DNA of 64,000 nt, taken from NCBI RefSeq assembly GCF_009739905.1, contig NZ_CP034279.1:2356001-2420000 (forward strand), in the 5' to 3' direction. Every line of letters begins with the position of its first letter. The stretch's first letter is position 1. Positions 51,064 through 59,778 of this stretch are shown here, piece by piece. The notes beneath the pieces were generated by a model. It saw nothing but the letters and a program-made list of their open reading frames with translations. It was not told the origin of the DNA and did no database searches. The position numbers and the translations under genes are program-made. The stretch is from Streptomyces ficellus. Lineage in GTDB: Bacteria; Actinomycetota; Actinomycetes; Streptomycetales; Streptomycetaceae.

Positions 51064-53918
51064 CTGCGTGCCTCCTCGACTGTGTCCCCCGTCTCTTCGG
51101 TACGTACCGCTTCCGTCTGCTGGGTGTTCTCCGCGATTTCGGCCTCGGCGTCGCGGCGGCCGTCCTTGGCGCCCTGGTGGAACCCGCCGAGCCGGCGGCG
51201 CAGCGCCTCGGCGTCGACCCCGCCCTTGCGCTCGGCGCGCGGCGCGGTCGGCTCGACGACCTTGGGCGTCCGCTTGGGCAGCCCCTTGTCGGTGACGCGT
51301 TCCCACTTGGGCTCGTGGGCGCGTGCCGCCCCGGACTCGTCGCCGTCGTCGTCGTGCGTGTCGGCGGTGTCGTGCGCGTCGGCGGTGTCGTGCGCGTCGG
51401 CCCGCTCGTGTGTTTCGGGCTCGGGCTCCGGCTCGGACTTGGACTCCGGCTCGGGCTCCGGCTCGGACTCCCGCTCCGGGTCGCGCGGGGCGCGGACCTG
51501 AAGGGTGGTCTCGGGACCGGCGGGCTCGTCGCCCTCCGGCTGTTCCGTCTCCGGCTGTTCCGTCTCCGGCTGGTCCGTCTCCGGCGCGGGCGCCTCGGTG
51601 GGTTCCGCCGCGTCGGCCCGCAGCGTCGCCTCGGCGGCGTCGACCAGCGGGTCGCGGGCCGTGCGGGCACCGTGCAGGGTGTTGGAGTTGGCCTCGGCGA
51701 CCGAACCCGGCAGGTTCAGCGCAGGCGCCGTGCCCGCGACGGCGACCGACGGGGGCAGGGCGGTCGGCGGGGCGTCCGGGAGCAGCGCGGGCGGGAGGAC
51801 GACGACCGCCGTCACGCCGCCCTGCTTCTGGTCGCGCAGCTGGACCCGTACGCCGTGCCGTGCCGCGAGCAGCGCGGTCACCCTTATGCCGAGGCCCTCG
51901 CCGTCCCGGTCGGCGTCCGGCTCCGGCCGGGCCTCGGGGTCGGCCAGGCGGGCGTTCAGCTCGGCGAGCCGGCCCTCGGTCATCCCTATGCCCTCGTCCT
52001 CGACCGAGAGCATCACCTCGCCGCTCTCCAGCAGCCAGCCGGAGAGCTGGACCTTCGCGTCCGGCGGCGAGAACGACGTGGCGTTCTCCAGCAGCTCGGC
52101 GAGCAGGTGGCTCAGGTCGTCGGCGGCGAACCCGGCCACGTAGGCGTGCGGCGGCAGCGACTGGATGGTGACGCGTTCGTACCGCTCGATCTCGCTGACG
52201 GCGGCGCGCAGCACGTCGACGAGCGGGACGGGGCCCTGGTGGGCGTGGTTGTGCTCGTGGCCGGCGAGGACGAGGAGGTTCTCGCTGTGCCGCCGCATGA
52301 CGGTGGCCATGTGGTCGAGCTTGAAGAGGGTGCCGAGCCGCTCGGGGTCCTGCTCGCGCTCCTCCAGCTTCTCGATGACGGCGAGCTGGCGTTCGACGAG
52401 GCCGAGCGTGCGCAGCGAGAGGTTGACGAAGGTGTGGTGGACGCTGCCGCGCAGGGCTTCGAGCTCGGCGAGGGTCTCGGCGGTGCGGTCGCGCAGCTCG
52501 GTGCGCCGGGCGGCGAGCTCGGCGACGAGGGCCTCGCGGGCGGCGACGGCGTCGTCGCGTTCGGCGTCGAGCTTCCCGGCGCGGGCACCGAGGTCGGCCA
52601 GCTTGCCGTGCAGGGTGTTGAGGGAGCGTACGACCTGGGCGAACTCGTCGTTGCGGCCGGTGAACCGGACCGGTTCCTCCGTCTGCGGCGCCTCGGCGAG
52701 GCGGGCGGCGCCGATGCGCAGGACGGCGAGCGGCCGGGTGAGGGTGCGGGCGACGGCGGTCGAGACGCCGATCGCGACGAGCAGGCAGCCGCCGAGCAGC
52801 GCGATGCTCAGTTCGAGTGCGGTGACGTCGTCGTCGCGGAGCTGTTCCATGCGCCGCACCTCGCCGGTGGCGAGGGAGGACTCGACGCCCCGCATCTGCT
52901 CGACGCGGGCGGTGAGGGCCGCCCGGAGCTTCGCCCGGTCGGTCTTCCGCTCGCTCTCGGACAGCTCGGGCTGGTCGGTGAGGCGGGTGAGGTACGTCTC
53001 GGCGCTCTTGACGTCGGGGCCGGTGACCGTGGCGGCGAGGGAGTCGCGGGCGGCGGGCGGGGCGTCCTGGTCGAAGTCGGCGAGGGCGGCCCGCTCGCGG
53101 ACGCGGGCGGTGTGGGCGGCGGCGCTGAGGGCGTCGCGGGTGCGGTCGGCCGCGTCCCCCGCGGGGTCGGCGGGCTCGACGTACCGGCCGGTGAGGGGGT
53201 CGTAGACCAGCTCGGACTTCTTGGCGCCGGGGACGGCGAGGGCGCCGAGCAGGAGCCCGCGGGTGGCGGAGGCCTGGTCGACGGCCCGGCCCAGCTCGGT
53301 GAGCGCGCGGGTGCCGGAGCCCGCGTCGGCGGCGCGGGCGGGGGTCTTGGCGGCGAGCTCGGCGGCCAGGGCCTGGAGGTTGCCGATGACCTCGTTGTAC
53401 GCCCGGTGCGCCTCCAGGGCGGTGCCCTTGCCGGTGACGGCGGTGCGCCGGATGTCGGGGAGGGTGGCGAGTTCGCGGCGGAGACCGGCGGGGGCGTCGG
53501 CGTGGATCTCGTCGATCTGCCGGTCGACGCGGGCGCGGTGGGTGGCGTCGAGGGAGGGCGCCTGGGCCGCGTCGGCGCCCTGGGCTCCGTCACCGCCGGT
53601 CCCGGTCCCGGCCCCGTTCCCGTCCGCCGCTTCGTCGCCGTTCCCGGCCCGGCGCCCTCCGGCGATGTACGCGGTGACCTCGTCGCGCTCGTCCGCGAGG
53701 GAGTGCGCGAGGGTGACCGCCTGCCGGTTCAGCTCGGCGAGGGTGACCAGCCGCTGGGAGTCGTTGAGGTCGCCGGAGGCGGCGAGCACGGCCGGGGCGC
53801 CGGCGCCCACGACGGTGATGCCGACCAGCGCGACGCCGACGACGAGCCGGCTGCGCACGCGTACGCGGCGGCCGCCCGGTGCCTGAGGGTCGCCGGGAGT
53901 CTCACTGCGCTTCTGCAC
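51060..53918 (-). CDS. cvnA: conservon sensor histidine-kinase-like protein (CvnA)
   Basis: 952 residues from GTG 53918. Domains in order: TM1 (LVVGVALVGITVVGAGAPAVLA, about residues 25-48); a large extracytoplasmic NIT-like helical sensor to about residue 370; TM2 (LSIALLGGCLLVAIGVSTAVA); HAMP; a long coiled coil; and a HATPase with LAELLENATSFSPPDAKV and VEDEGIGM. No convincing phospho-accepting His is seen in the dimerisation region (SVHHTFVNLSLRTLGLVERQ holds two His). The last 250 residues are Glu/Pro/Asp-rich repeats, then a basic end. It is the signal-input protein of the conservon. Head gene of the cvnABCD-flavoprotein unit. Confidence 0.93.
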   Translation of the reverse strand: MQKRSETPGDPQAPGGRRVRVRSRLVVGVALVGITVVGAGAPAVLAASGDLNDSQRLVTLAELNRQAVTLAHSLADERDEVTAYIAGGRRAGNGDEAADGNGAGTGTGGDGAQGADAAQAPSLDATHRARVDRQIDEIHADAPAGLRRELATLPDIRRTAVTGKGTALEAHRAYNEVIGNLQALAAELAAKTPARAADAGSGTRALTELGRAVDQASATRGLLLGALAVPGAKKSELVYDPLTGRYVEPADPAGDAADRTRDALSAAAHTARVRERAALADFDQDAPPAARDSLAATVTGPDVKSAETYLTRLTDQPELSESERKTDRAKLRAALTARVEQMRGVESSLATGEVRRMEQLRDDDVTALELSIALLGGCLLVAIGVSTAVARTLTRPLAVLRIGAARLAEAPQTEEPVRFTGRNDEFAQVVRSLNTLHGKLADLGARAGKLDAERDDAVAAREALVAELAARRTELRDRTAETLAELEALRGSVHHTFVNLSLRTLGLVERQLAVIEKLEEREQDPERLGTLFKLDHMATVMRRHSENLLVLAGHEHNHAHQGPVPLVDVLRAAVSEIERYERVTIQSLPPHAYVAGFAADDLSHLLAELLENATSFSPPDAKVQLSGWLLESGEVMLSVEDEGIGMTEGRLAELNARLADPEARPEPDADRDGEGLGIRVTALLAARHGVRVQLRDQKQGGVTAVVVLPPALLPDAPPTALPPSVAVAGTAPALNLPGSVAEANSNTLHGARTARDPLVDAAEATLRADAAEPTEAPAPETDQPETEQPETEQPEGDEPAGPETTLQVRAPRDPERESEPEPEPESKSEPEPEPETHERADAHDTADAHDTADTHDDDGDESGAARAHEPKWERVTDKGLPKRTPKVVEPTAPRAERKGGVDAEALRRRLGGFHQGAKDGRRDAEAEIAENTQQTEAVRTEETGDTVEEARS

Positions 53919-54273
53919 CGGTGCTCACATTCTTGAACTCGTCCGCCCATGAAGCAGAGGTGACGACCGGTCACGTATGGCGATCAGCCCCCCAACCCCT
54001 GGTACGGCCTCGACCATCCCAGCGCCGTTCTGGGAGGAGGCATACGTCGGCCACTCCGCCACCCGAACGAGTGAACAACACTCCTGAGTTGGCGAACAAC
54101 TCCCCCGGGCACGTGCCGGGCGGGTGCGCGGCCCGATGGGTTGAAAGATCCACGCGGGCTTTGGCAGGATGCCCGCCCGCACCTCGCCGGAGGGCCGGGT
54201 TCCGGCGCCTACAGGCAAGCTGACCTGCCTGTACAGGCCAATTCCGGCCTTCTGTGGGTGGCGTGAAGAAGTC
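53919..54273. promoter_or_regulatory. divergent region between cvnA and the PP2C-like gene
   Basis: 355 bases. Two adjacent short hairpins share the pattern GAGT...GAACAA...CTC: GAGTG-AACAA-CACTC (54069-54083) and GAGTTG-GCGAA-CAACTC (54086-54102), with GAACAAC spaced 20 bases apart. Closer to the plus-strand gene there is a perfect palindrome GCCTGTACAGGC (54227-54238), with a related CCTACAGGC half-site just before. No further coding sequence was seen. Confidence 0.5.
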
Positions 54274-55065
54274 ATGCAGACTGGGTCCATGCAGACCGCG
54301 ATCTCCTCCGTCCCGGGCGCGCCGGAACGCCCCAACGAGGACTGGGCCTCCGTGGCGGTACCCGCGTCCGGCCAGGGCGGCACGCTGGTGGTGCTGGACG
54401 GGGTCACACCTCCGATCGACGATGACGGTTGTGTGCACTCGGTGCCCTGGTACACCGCGAGACTGGGCGGCGCCCTGACCGAACTGTCCGGTTCACGCCC
54501 GGAGCTGACGCTGGCCGAGATCCTGTCGGAGGCAATCCGGCGCACCGCCGACGTTCACCGCGACTCGTGTGACCTTTCTCACGTCCGTACGCCCCAGGCG
54601 ACGGTGGTCCTGGCGCGCTGGAGTGCGGTGAGTGTCGAGTACCTGGTGCTGGCCGATTCCGTCCTGCTGCTCCAGTCGCCCGAGGGGGCGGTACGGGCGG
54701 TGGTGGACGACCGGCTCGACCGCCTGCCGCCGGGTTCGCTGGCGTCCCACGCGATCACGGACAGCACCGTGCGGAACAAGGAGGGCGGCTTCTTCACCGC
54801 CGCAGCCGATCCGGAGGTCGCCGCCCGCGCGGTGACGGGCCGGGTGCCGGCGGCGGAGGTGCGGGCGCTGGTCGCCATGACGGACGGGGCGACGCGCTGG
54901 ACGGAGGTGTTCGGGATGGGCGACTGGGCGGACTGCTTCGCGGTGGTGGACAAGGAGGGCCCGCGCGGGCTGATCGCCCGGGTGCGGGAGCTGGAGGCGT
55001 CGTCCTCGTACGCGTACCGCTGGAAGAGGCACGACGACGCGACGGTGGTGCACGTCGAGATCTGA
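54274..55065 (+). CDS. PP2C-like protein phosphatase
   Basis: 263 residues from ATG 54274 (preceded by GAAGAAG); ATG 54289 is the alternative. The metal-coordinating PP2C motifs are readable as PNEDWASVAVP, LVVLDGVTPP (Asp-Gly), and later ALVAMTDGATRW. ATVVLARW fits the strand after the first metal site. Several residues of full PP2C (the last Asp-Asn pair) are uncertain: KRHDDATVVHVEI retains the DD before the final strand. The protein is soluble and without a sensor domain. It lies divergent from the conservon and may be regulated by the palindrome upstream. Its substrate is unknown. Confidence 0.8.
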   Translation: MQTGSMQTAISSVPGAPERPNEDWASVAVPASGQGGTLVVLDGVTPPIDDDGCVHSVPWYTARLGGALTELSGSRPELTLAEILSEAIRRTADVHRDSCDLSHVRTPQATVVLARWSAVSVEYLVLADSVLLLQSPEGAVRAVVDDRLDRLPPGSLASHAITDSTVRNKEGGFFTAAADPEVAARAVTGRVPAAEVRALVAMTDGATRWTEVFGMGDWADCFAVVDKEGPRGLIARVRELEASSSYAYRWKRHDDATVVHVEI

Positions 55066-55072
55066 CGGCGCC

Positions 55073-55108
55073 GCCCCGGCCCCGGCCTCCACCCCTGCCC
55101 GCCGGGGC
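55073..55108. terminator. weak hairpin between convergent genes
   Basis: GCCCCGGC (55073-55080) can pair with GCCGGGGC (55101-55108) around a 20-base loop, just after the PP2C-like stop (55065) and before the end of the opposing gene. Its shortness makes it a weak candidate. Confidence 0.4.
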
Positions 55109-55116
55109 TCACCGGG

Positions 55117-56055
55117 TCACGGGCGGCAGACGCCCGTGGCGGTCGCGGTCAGCGAGCCGCCGCCGTTCTCGTCGTCGGTGCCCACGAGGCCCGCGCGGGA
55201 GCGGGGCAGGCAGGCGAGGGCCTCGATCTTGTGGCCCGGGAAGGTGGCGAGCCGGCGCGGGGAGCCGTGCACGGTCAGGCGGACGTGGTCGCCGGGGCCG
55301 CCGGCCACGCGGCCCGCGTCGAAGAGGGCCGAGTCGTACGGGCCGTCGTCACCGGGGTCCGACGCCGAGGAGACCGTCACCCGGCCGGTGGCGGAGACCT
55401 CCACGTCGGATATGTGCCGTACGGCCCGCGCCGGGTACGGGACGCGGAACTCCGCCGAGACCGGCCGGCCGAAGGTGTTGCCGCGCGGGTCCCAGCGGGC
55501 CGCCGAGAGGGTCGCGGGCCGTTCGTCCTGCCCCCGGTCGGCCCACACCGCGACGGTCCTCCCGCCCGGGGCGGCGGCGAGCGCGAAGCCCTCGTAGTTG
55601 TCGTCCCGCGACACGCCCGGCACGGAGAACGAGGCCAGGACCCGCACGGCGGCCTGGCCGCGCTCCCAGCGGATCCGGTGGGCGGTGCCGTCACTGGCGA
55701 GCGCGACGTACTCGTGCGGCCGGCCCGGTACGGCGTCGATCGCCTCCAGGTCCACCGGCTGCTCCCCCGGCCAGGCGACGGGGCGCACCCGCGGCTCGGC
55801 GCCCGGGCGCACGCGCAGGGCCACGAGCCGGTTCTCGCCGGGCTTCTTGTTGTCGCGCACGGCGAGCAGGTCCGCGGTGCCGTCGTCCACGCGGTCGACG
55901 GCGATGCCGCTGATCCCGGAGGTGATGCCGTCACCGACGCGCTGCCAGTCGCTCGCGTGGGCGGGAGCGGCGTGGGCGGTGGGTGTTGCGGGTGGGGCGG
56001 GCGCGACGAGGGCGGTGGCGCCGGCGAGGACGATGCCGAGTGCGTTTTTGATCAT
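55117..56055 (-). CDS. secreted beta-propeller-like protein of unknown function
   Basis: 312 residues from ATG 56055; longer in-frame starts exist but would put the signal peptide inside. The signal peptide is MIKNALGIVLAGATALVAPAPPATPTAHA. The mature protein has repeated beta-type blocks (GISGIAVDRVDDGTADLLAVRDNKKPGENRLVALRV, YVALASDGTAHRIRWERG, FALAAAPGGRTVAVWADRG) that look like an esterase-like-activity or phytase-like propeller. There is one Asp/Glu-rich conserved GHKIEALACLPRSRAGLVGTDDENGGG near the C terminus. Two late Cys might pair. Extracellular; no enzyme assigned. Confidence 0.75.
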   Translation of the reverse strand: MIKNALGIVLAGATALVAPAPPATPTAHAAPAHASDWQRVGDGITSGISGIAVDRVDDGTADLLAVRDNKKPGENRLVALRVRPGAEPRVRPVAWPGEQPVDLEAIDAVPGRPHEYVALASDGTAHRIRWERGQAAVRVLASFSVPGVSRDDNYEGFALAAAPGGRTVAVWADRGQDERPATLSAARWDPRGNTFGRPVSAEFRVPYPARAVRHISDVEVSATGRVTVSSASDPGDDGPYDSALFDAGRVAGGPGDHVRLTVHGSPRRLATFPGHKIEALACLPRSRAGLVGTDDENGGGSLTATATGVCRP

Positions 56056-56154
56056 CGGTCGATGATGAAGGGGAGGGTGCGCTTCCGGCCACGGGCCGTC
56101 CGTTATGGACTTCGCAAAATGTCGCCCGCCGCCCCGCACCCGCCTGGGGTGGTG

Positions 56155-56661
56155 TCAGCTCTCGGAGCCGGCGTTCAGCTGGTGCAGCAGCCGCGCCAGT
56201 TCGGCCACCTCGGCGCGGTCCCAGCCGGCGAGCTTGCGGCGGTAGCGGGCGCGGCGGGCGTCGCGTACCCGGCGGAAGCGGTCGCGGCCCTCGTCGGTGA
56301 GGCGTACGAGGGAGGCGCGGCCGTCGGCCGGGTCGGGGTCGCGGGCGACGAGCCCGAGGTCCTCCAGGGCGCGCAGCTGGCGGCTCATGGTGGCCTTGCC
56401 GACTCCGAAGTACCCGGCGAGTCCGGTGGCGCGCTGGGTGCCGGCCTCGTCGAGGCGGACGAGGAGGCCGTAGGCGGCGGGTTCGAGGTCGGGGTGGACC
56501 TCGCGGGCCATTTCGCCGGACGAGGCGCGGGCGCGCCGGAGGAAGACGGACAACTCCCTTTCCAGGGCGAGGTATTCGTGGTCCGCGCCCGGTTCGTCGC
56601 CGGTTCCGGCGCCCGGTTCGTCGCCGTGTTCCGTGTCCGTCTGACTCTCCTGCACGTCCAT
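56155..56661 (-). CDS. MarR-family transcriptional regulator
   Basis: 168 residues from ATG 56661. After an acidic N-terminal stretch of about 30 residues, the MarR winged helix is clear: LEPAAYGLLVRLDEAGTQRATGLAGYFGVGKATMSRQLRALEDLGLVARDPDPADGRASLVRLTDEG. The closing helix RRKLAGWDRAEVAELARLLHQLNAG forms the dimer interface. No divergent partner gene exists; it lies in tandem behind the metalloprotease terminator. Target unknown. Confidence 0.93.
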   Translation of the reverse strand: MDVQESQTDTEHGDEPGAGTGDEPGADHEYLALERELSVFLRRARASSGEMAREVHPDLEPAAYGLLVRLDEAGTQRATGLAGYFGVGKATMSRQLRALEDLGLVARDPDPADGRASLVRLTDEGRDRFRRVRDARRARYRRKLAGWDRAEVAELARLLHQLNAGSES

Positions 56662-56759
56662 ACCCCTCGCGCGCTTGCCCCGGCTCTTCTCCGGCTCCGA
56701 ACGTTCAGTATTTCGCAGGCACGGACCACCGGCCGTACCGAATCCCTCGTCCGCGACGG

Positions 56760-56795
56760 GGAACCCCCCGGCGCCGAGGGGCGCCGGGGGGTTCC
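56760..56795 (-). terminator. strong terminator after the metalloprotease gene
   Basis: A perfect 16-bp G+C-rich stem (56760-56775 with 56780-56795) with a 4-base loop lies 26 bases past the metalloprotease stop at 56821, read on the minus strand. Confidence 0.85.
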
Positions 56796-56820
56796 TGGGG
56801 GAAGCGGTGAGCGGGAGGGG

Positions 56821-59679
56821 TCAGCCGCAGCGGCCCGCGGGGCGGTCGCGGGTGACGAGGTTCGTCCAGCCCGTCGTACCGTCGATCCAGACGACCTTGG
56901 TGCCGTCGAGCGCCGCCGGGGAGAGCTGCTCGCCCCGGTTGCAGGAGACCCGCTCCTGGCGGCTGCCGTCGGTGGTCAGCTGCCAGTTCTTCGGCAGGGT
57001 CTCGTTGCGGTACTGGGTGTCCGGCAGCGTCGCGTTCACCGTGACCGCCGTCTCGGAGACCGTCAGGTCGGAGGCGATCAGCGCGCCCGGCTTGTGCTCG
57101 GAGCTGATGTCGTACGTGCCGGTGCCGTCGAGGTTCGCCCGGCGGATGCCCATCCGGCCGTCGTCGGCGACGTTGTTCTCGGTGAGCCAGAAGACGTTGC
57201 TGCCGTTCAGCCCGGTCTGCCCCACAGTCTGCGGCTCGTCCAGCCGCTCGGTCAGGGTCTTCTTCCCGGTCTTCAGGTCCAGGAGCTCCACGCCGAGGCG
57301 GTAGTCGCCGCCCTCCGGGTACAGCTTGGCGTACGCGATCCGGCCGTGGGCGATGGACGGGAGCGCGGTCAGCACGTCGTCGTCGTTGCCGTCCACGTAG
57401 GTGGGCTTGGTGTCGCCCGGGCGCAGGTGGACGACGTGGCGGGTGAAGAACCCGAGGCTTTCGAACACCGTCACGCCGTTGTCGACCCGCAGGCCGCCGA
57501 CGTCCGTGGTGGTGGACGTGTACAGCCTCTTGATGGGCCCGCCCGCGATCGGCCGGGACAGGACGTCCACGCTCGCCGCACCGTATGCCGCCCAGACGAC
57601 CGTCTTGCCGTCGGTGGCCGGGTAGACGTGGTAGCGGCCGTCATTGGGGCTGATGAGCTTCGGGGCGCCCTTGCCGTCCGCGCGCCCGGCGTAGACCGAG
57701 TACGGCTCGGTGCCGTCGTCGTTGGACTTGGCGACCGTCCACCACCCGCCGCCCGCCTGCACACCGGTGCCGGAGATGTTCAGCTTCCCGAACAGCTCGT
57801 CGGAGTCGACGCCCAGGGCGTCCTCCCAGCCGGCGACGATGCCGTGGGCGTTGAAGGACCGCTTGGCGACGTTCAGCCGCGCACCCGTGACGCCCAGGTC
57901 CTTCGCCGCGGCGAGGACCGCGTTGCGGCCGTCGGTGAAGCCGTCGAGCGGGGTCATGTACTCGGTCAGCGCCTTGTACACGATCCGGTCGGCCAGCTCG
58001 GCGCCCAGGTCTTGGCGCATGTCCCACAGCGCGCCGGAGAAGACCGTCGAGTTGAGGTGCACGCCGCCGTTGTCGGTGCCGAAGGTGGCGCCGAGGAAGT
58101 TCTTGGACGTGGTGGCGCCGTCGTTCATGTCGCGCAGCGCGCAGGCGCGGGGCGCCGCCGTACGGCACAGGTCCTCGCCGATCAGGCCCGACTCGGGGTG
58201 GTCCATCGCCATGCCGGACTGCGTGACGTCGATGGCGTTGCCGAAGTAGTCGGCGACGGCCTCGTTGAGGGCGCCGGACTGGCCCGCGTAGACCAGGTTG
58301 GCGCTGTTCTCGACGACGCCGTGCGTCATCTCGTGGCCGACCACGTCCAGGTCGGCCGAGAGCGGCTTGTAGTCGTCGTCTCCGGAGCCGTACACCATCT
58401 TGGTGCCGTCCCAGAAGGCGTTGACGTACGGCATGCCGAACTGGGTGACACCGACGAGCGAGTTGACGGCCGAGCCGCGGCCGTCGAGGCCGTCCCTCGC
58501 GTGGTGCCGCTTGTAGTAGTCGTAGACCTGCCCGGCCGCCCAGTGCGCGTCGACCGCGCCCGAGTCCGTGGCGTCCGCGCCGAACTGCGGGGTCGGCGAG
58601 CCGAACTCCTTGAGGTCGGCGGGCCAGCCGCCCAGCACCTCGGAGACGTCCTTGTCGCGGGCGTCCCAGGTGGTGAGGGCGTTCTTGCTGCCCGCGGCCA
58701 TCCGGGCGTGGTCGGCCAGCACATACCGGTCGTCGGCGGCCTTGCGGACGTCGAGGTCCACCTTGGTGCCGTTCAGCAGCGTGCCGCTGCCCGCCATGCC
58801 CGGGTGCGGGGCGGCCGGGTCGTCGGCCGGGGCCTTCGCCGCCCGGGCGGTCGCGGCCTTGGCGGACAGGGCCTTGCCCGTCGGGGCCTTCGGCGGGGTG
58901 ATCGTCTTGATGCCGCTGTACTGGAGCACCGGGAACCCGGCCCGGGCGTCCACGTACACGTGCTGGAGCACCGGCGCGCCGGTCAGCGGGTGGGTGCCGC
59001 GCACGGTGACGTGGTAGGTGAGGACGCCCTCGCCGCGCGGGATGACCACGAGGCCCCCGGCGGTGCCGTGCAGCGGCTGTTCGCGCTTCTCGGCCCGCCG
59101 CGCGTCGGCGAGCGCCAGCCGGTGGCCGCCGAGCCTGCTCTGCGTCGCGGAGACCGCGCGGCGTACCGCCACCTCCTCGGCGACGGTCGGCGTCACACCG
59201 GTCGCGAGGTCCGTGAAGTACTTGCCGGAGGTGCCGGTGACGACCCGCTTGCCGCCCTTGGTCTCCATCCGGACGACGTACTGCCCGCCGAGCACCGGCA
59301 CGCCCTTGTGCTTCTGCTGGAGCCGTACGGTCTCCTCCGCACCGCGCTTCAGCGTCTGTACGGGGGCGAGATCGCGCCCCGGTTCGGCGATCTTGTAACG
59401 GCTCTCCCTGGCGGCGAGGTGCTCGCGCGCCGCGTCCGCCGGGCGGGCTCCGGCGTCGGCCGCTTCCCGGATGCCGTCGACGAGCGCGGGCGTCTCGGTG
59501 GTCGCCCCCGGGATGACGTCGGCGGGCGGTTCGGTGGCCGGCGGGGTCGCCGCCGAGGCCGGAACCGCGGTGATCAGAAGCCCTGCGGCGGCGAGCAGCG
59601 CCGCTCCCCGGGCCCCGGCCCGTATGCCGGATCTCACCGAATGCGTGCCGGTTGTGCCGGGCGTGCTGGGTTTGCGCAC
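56821..59679 (-). CDS. secreted M4 (thermolysin-like) metalloprotease with long C-terminal part
   Basis: 952 residues from GTG 59679, chosen because GGGAGGGG lies just upstream; GTG 59697 is possible. Signal peptide core: ALLAAAGLLITAVPASAA. The propeptide (FTP/PepSY-like) spans to about residue 260, including GGQYVVRMETKGGK. The catalytic domain has HEMTH (zinc-binding, catalytic Glu) and the downstream Glu in GALNEAVADYFG. The catalytic His of M4 is in NSTVFSGALWDMR region or later. The C-terminal 270 residues look like a beta-rich, Trp-Asp-type domain (DGRYHVYPATDGKTVVWAAYG), perhaps a propeller for substrate or wall binding. A regulator is divergent upstream and a strong terminator follows. 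Confidence 0.92.
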   Translation of the reverse strand: MRKPSTPGTTGTHSVRSGIRAGARGAALLAAAGLLITAVPASAATPPATEPPADVIPGATTETPALVDGIREAADAGARPADAAREHLAARESRYKIAEPGRDLAPVQTLKRGAEETVRLQQKHKGVPVLGGQYVVRMETKGGKRVVTGTSGKYFTDLATGVTPTVAEEVAVRRAVSATQSRLGGHRLALADARRAEKREQPLHGTAGGLVVIPRGEGVLTYHVTVRGTHPLTGAPVLQHVYVDARAGFPVLQYSGIKTITPPKAPTGKALSAKAATARAAKAPADDPAAPHPGMAGSGTLLNGTKVDLDVRKAADDRYVLADHARMAAGSKNALTTWDARDKDVSEVLGGWPADLKEFGSPTPQFGADATDSGAVDAHWAAGQVYDYYKRHHARDGLDGRGSAVNSLVGVTQFGMPYVNAFWDGTKMVYGSGDDDYKPLSADLDVVGHEMTHGVVENSANLVYAGQSGALNEAVADYFGNAIDVTQSGMAMDHPESGLIGEDLCRTAAPRACALRDMNDGATTSKNFLGATFGTDNGGVHLNSTVFSGALWDMRQDLGAELADRIVYKALTEYMTPLDGFTDGRNAVLAAAKDLGVTGARLNVAKRSFNAHGIVAGWEDALGVDSDELFGKLNISGTGVQAGGGWWTVAKSNDDGTEPYSVYAGRADGKGAPKLISPNDGRYHVYPATDGKTVVWAAYGAASVDVLSRPIAGGPIKRLYTSTTTDVGGLRVDNGVTVFESLGFFTRHVVHLRPGDTKPTYVDGNDDDVLTALPSIAHGRIAYAKLYPEGGDYRLGVELLDLKTGKKTLTERLDEPQTVGQTGLNGSNVFWLTENNVADDGRMGIRRANLDGTGTYDISSEHKPGALIASDLTVSETAVTVNATLPDTQYRNETLPKNWQLTTDGSRQERVSCNRGEQLSPAALDGTKVVWIDGTTGWTNLVTRDRPAGRCG

Positions 59680-59778
59680 AGTCCGTACCCCTCCCACGTG
59701 CTGGTCAGCCGTTCAGGTGGTCATGGCCATGCAAGCCGTGGTCCCGGCGGGGCGGCAACGGACGGGAGGGGTTGAGAA

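Noticed and set aside
55231..59775. A 1514-codon plus-strand open frame opposite the secreted protein, MarR and metalloprotease genes.
   Set aside because: It has no recognisable motifs, crosses three well-supported genes on the other strand, and has the composition of an antisense shadow.
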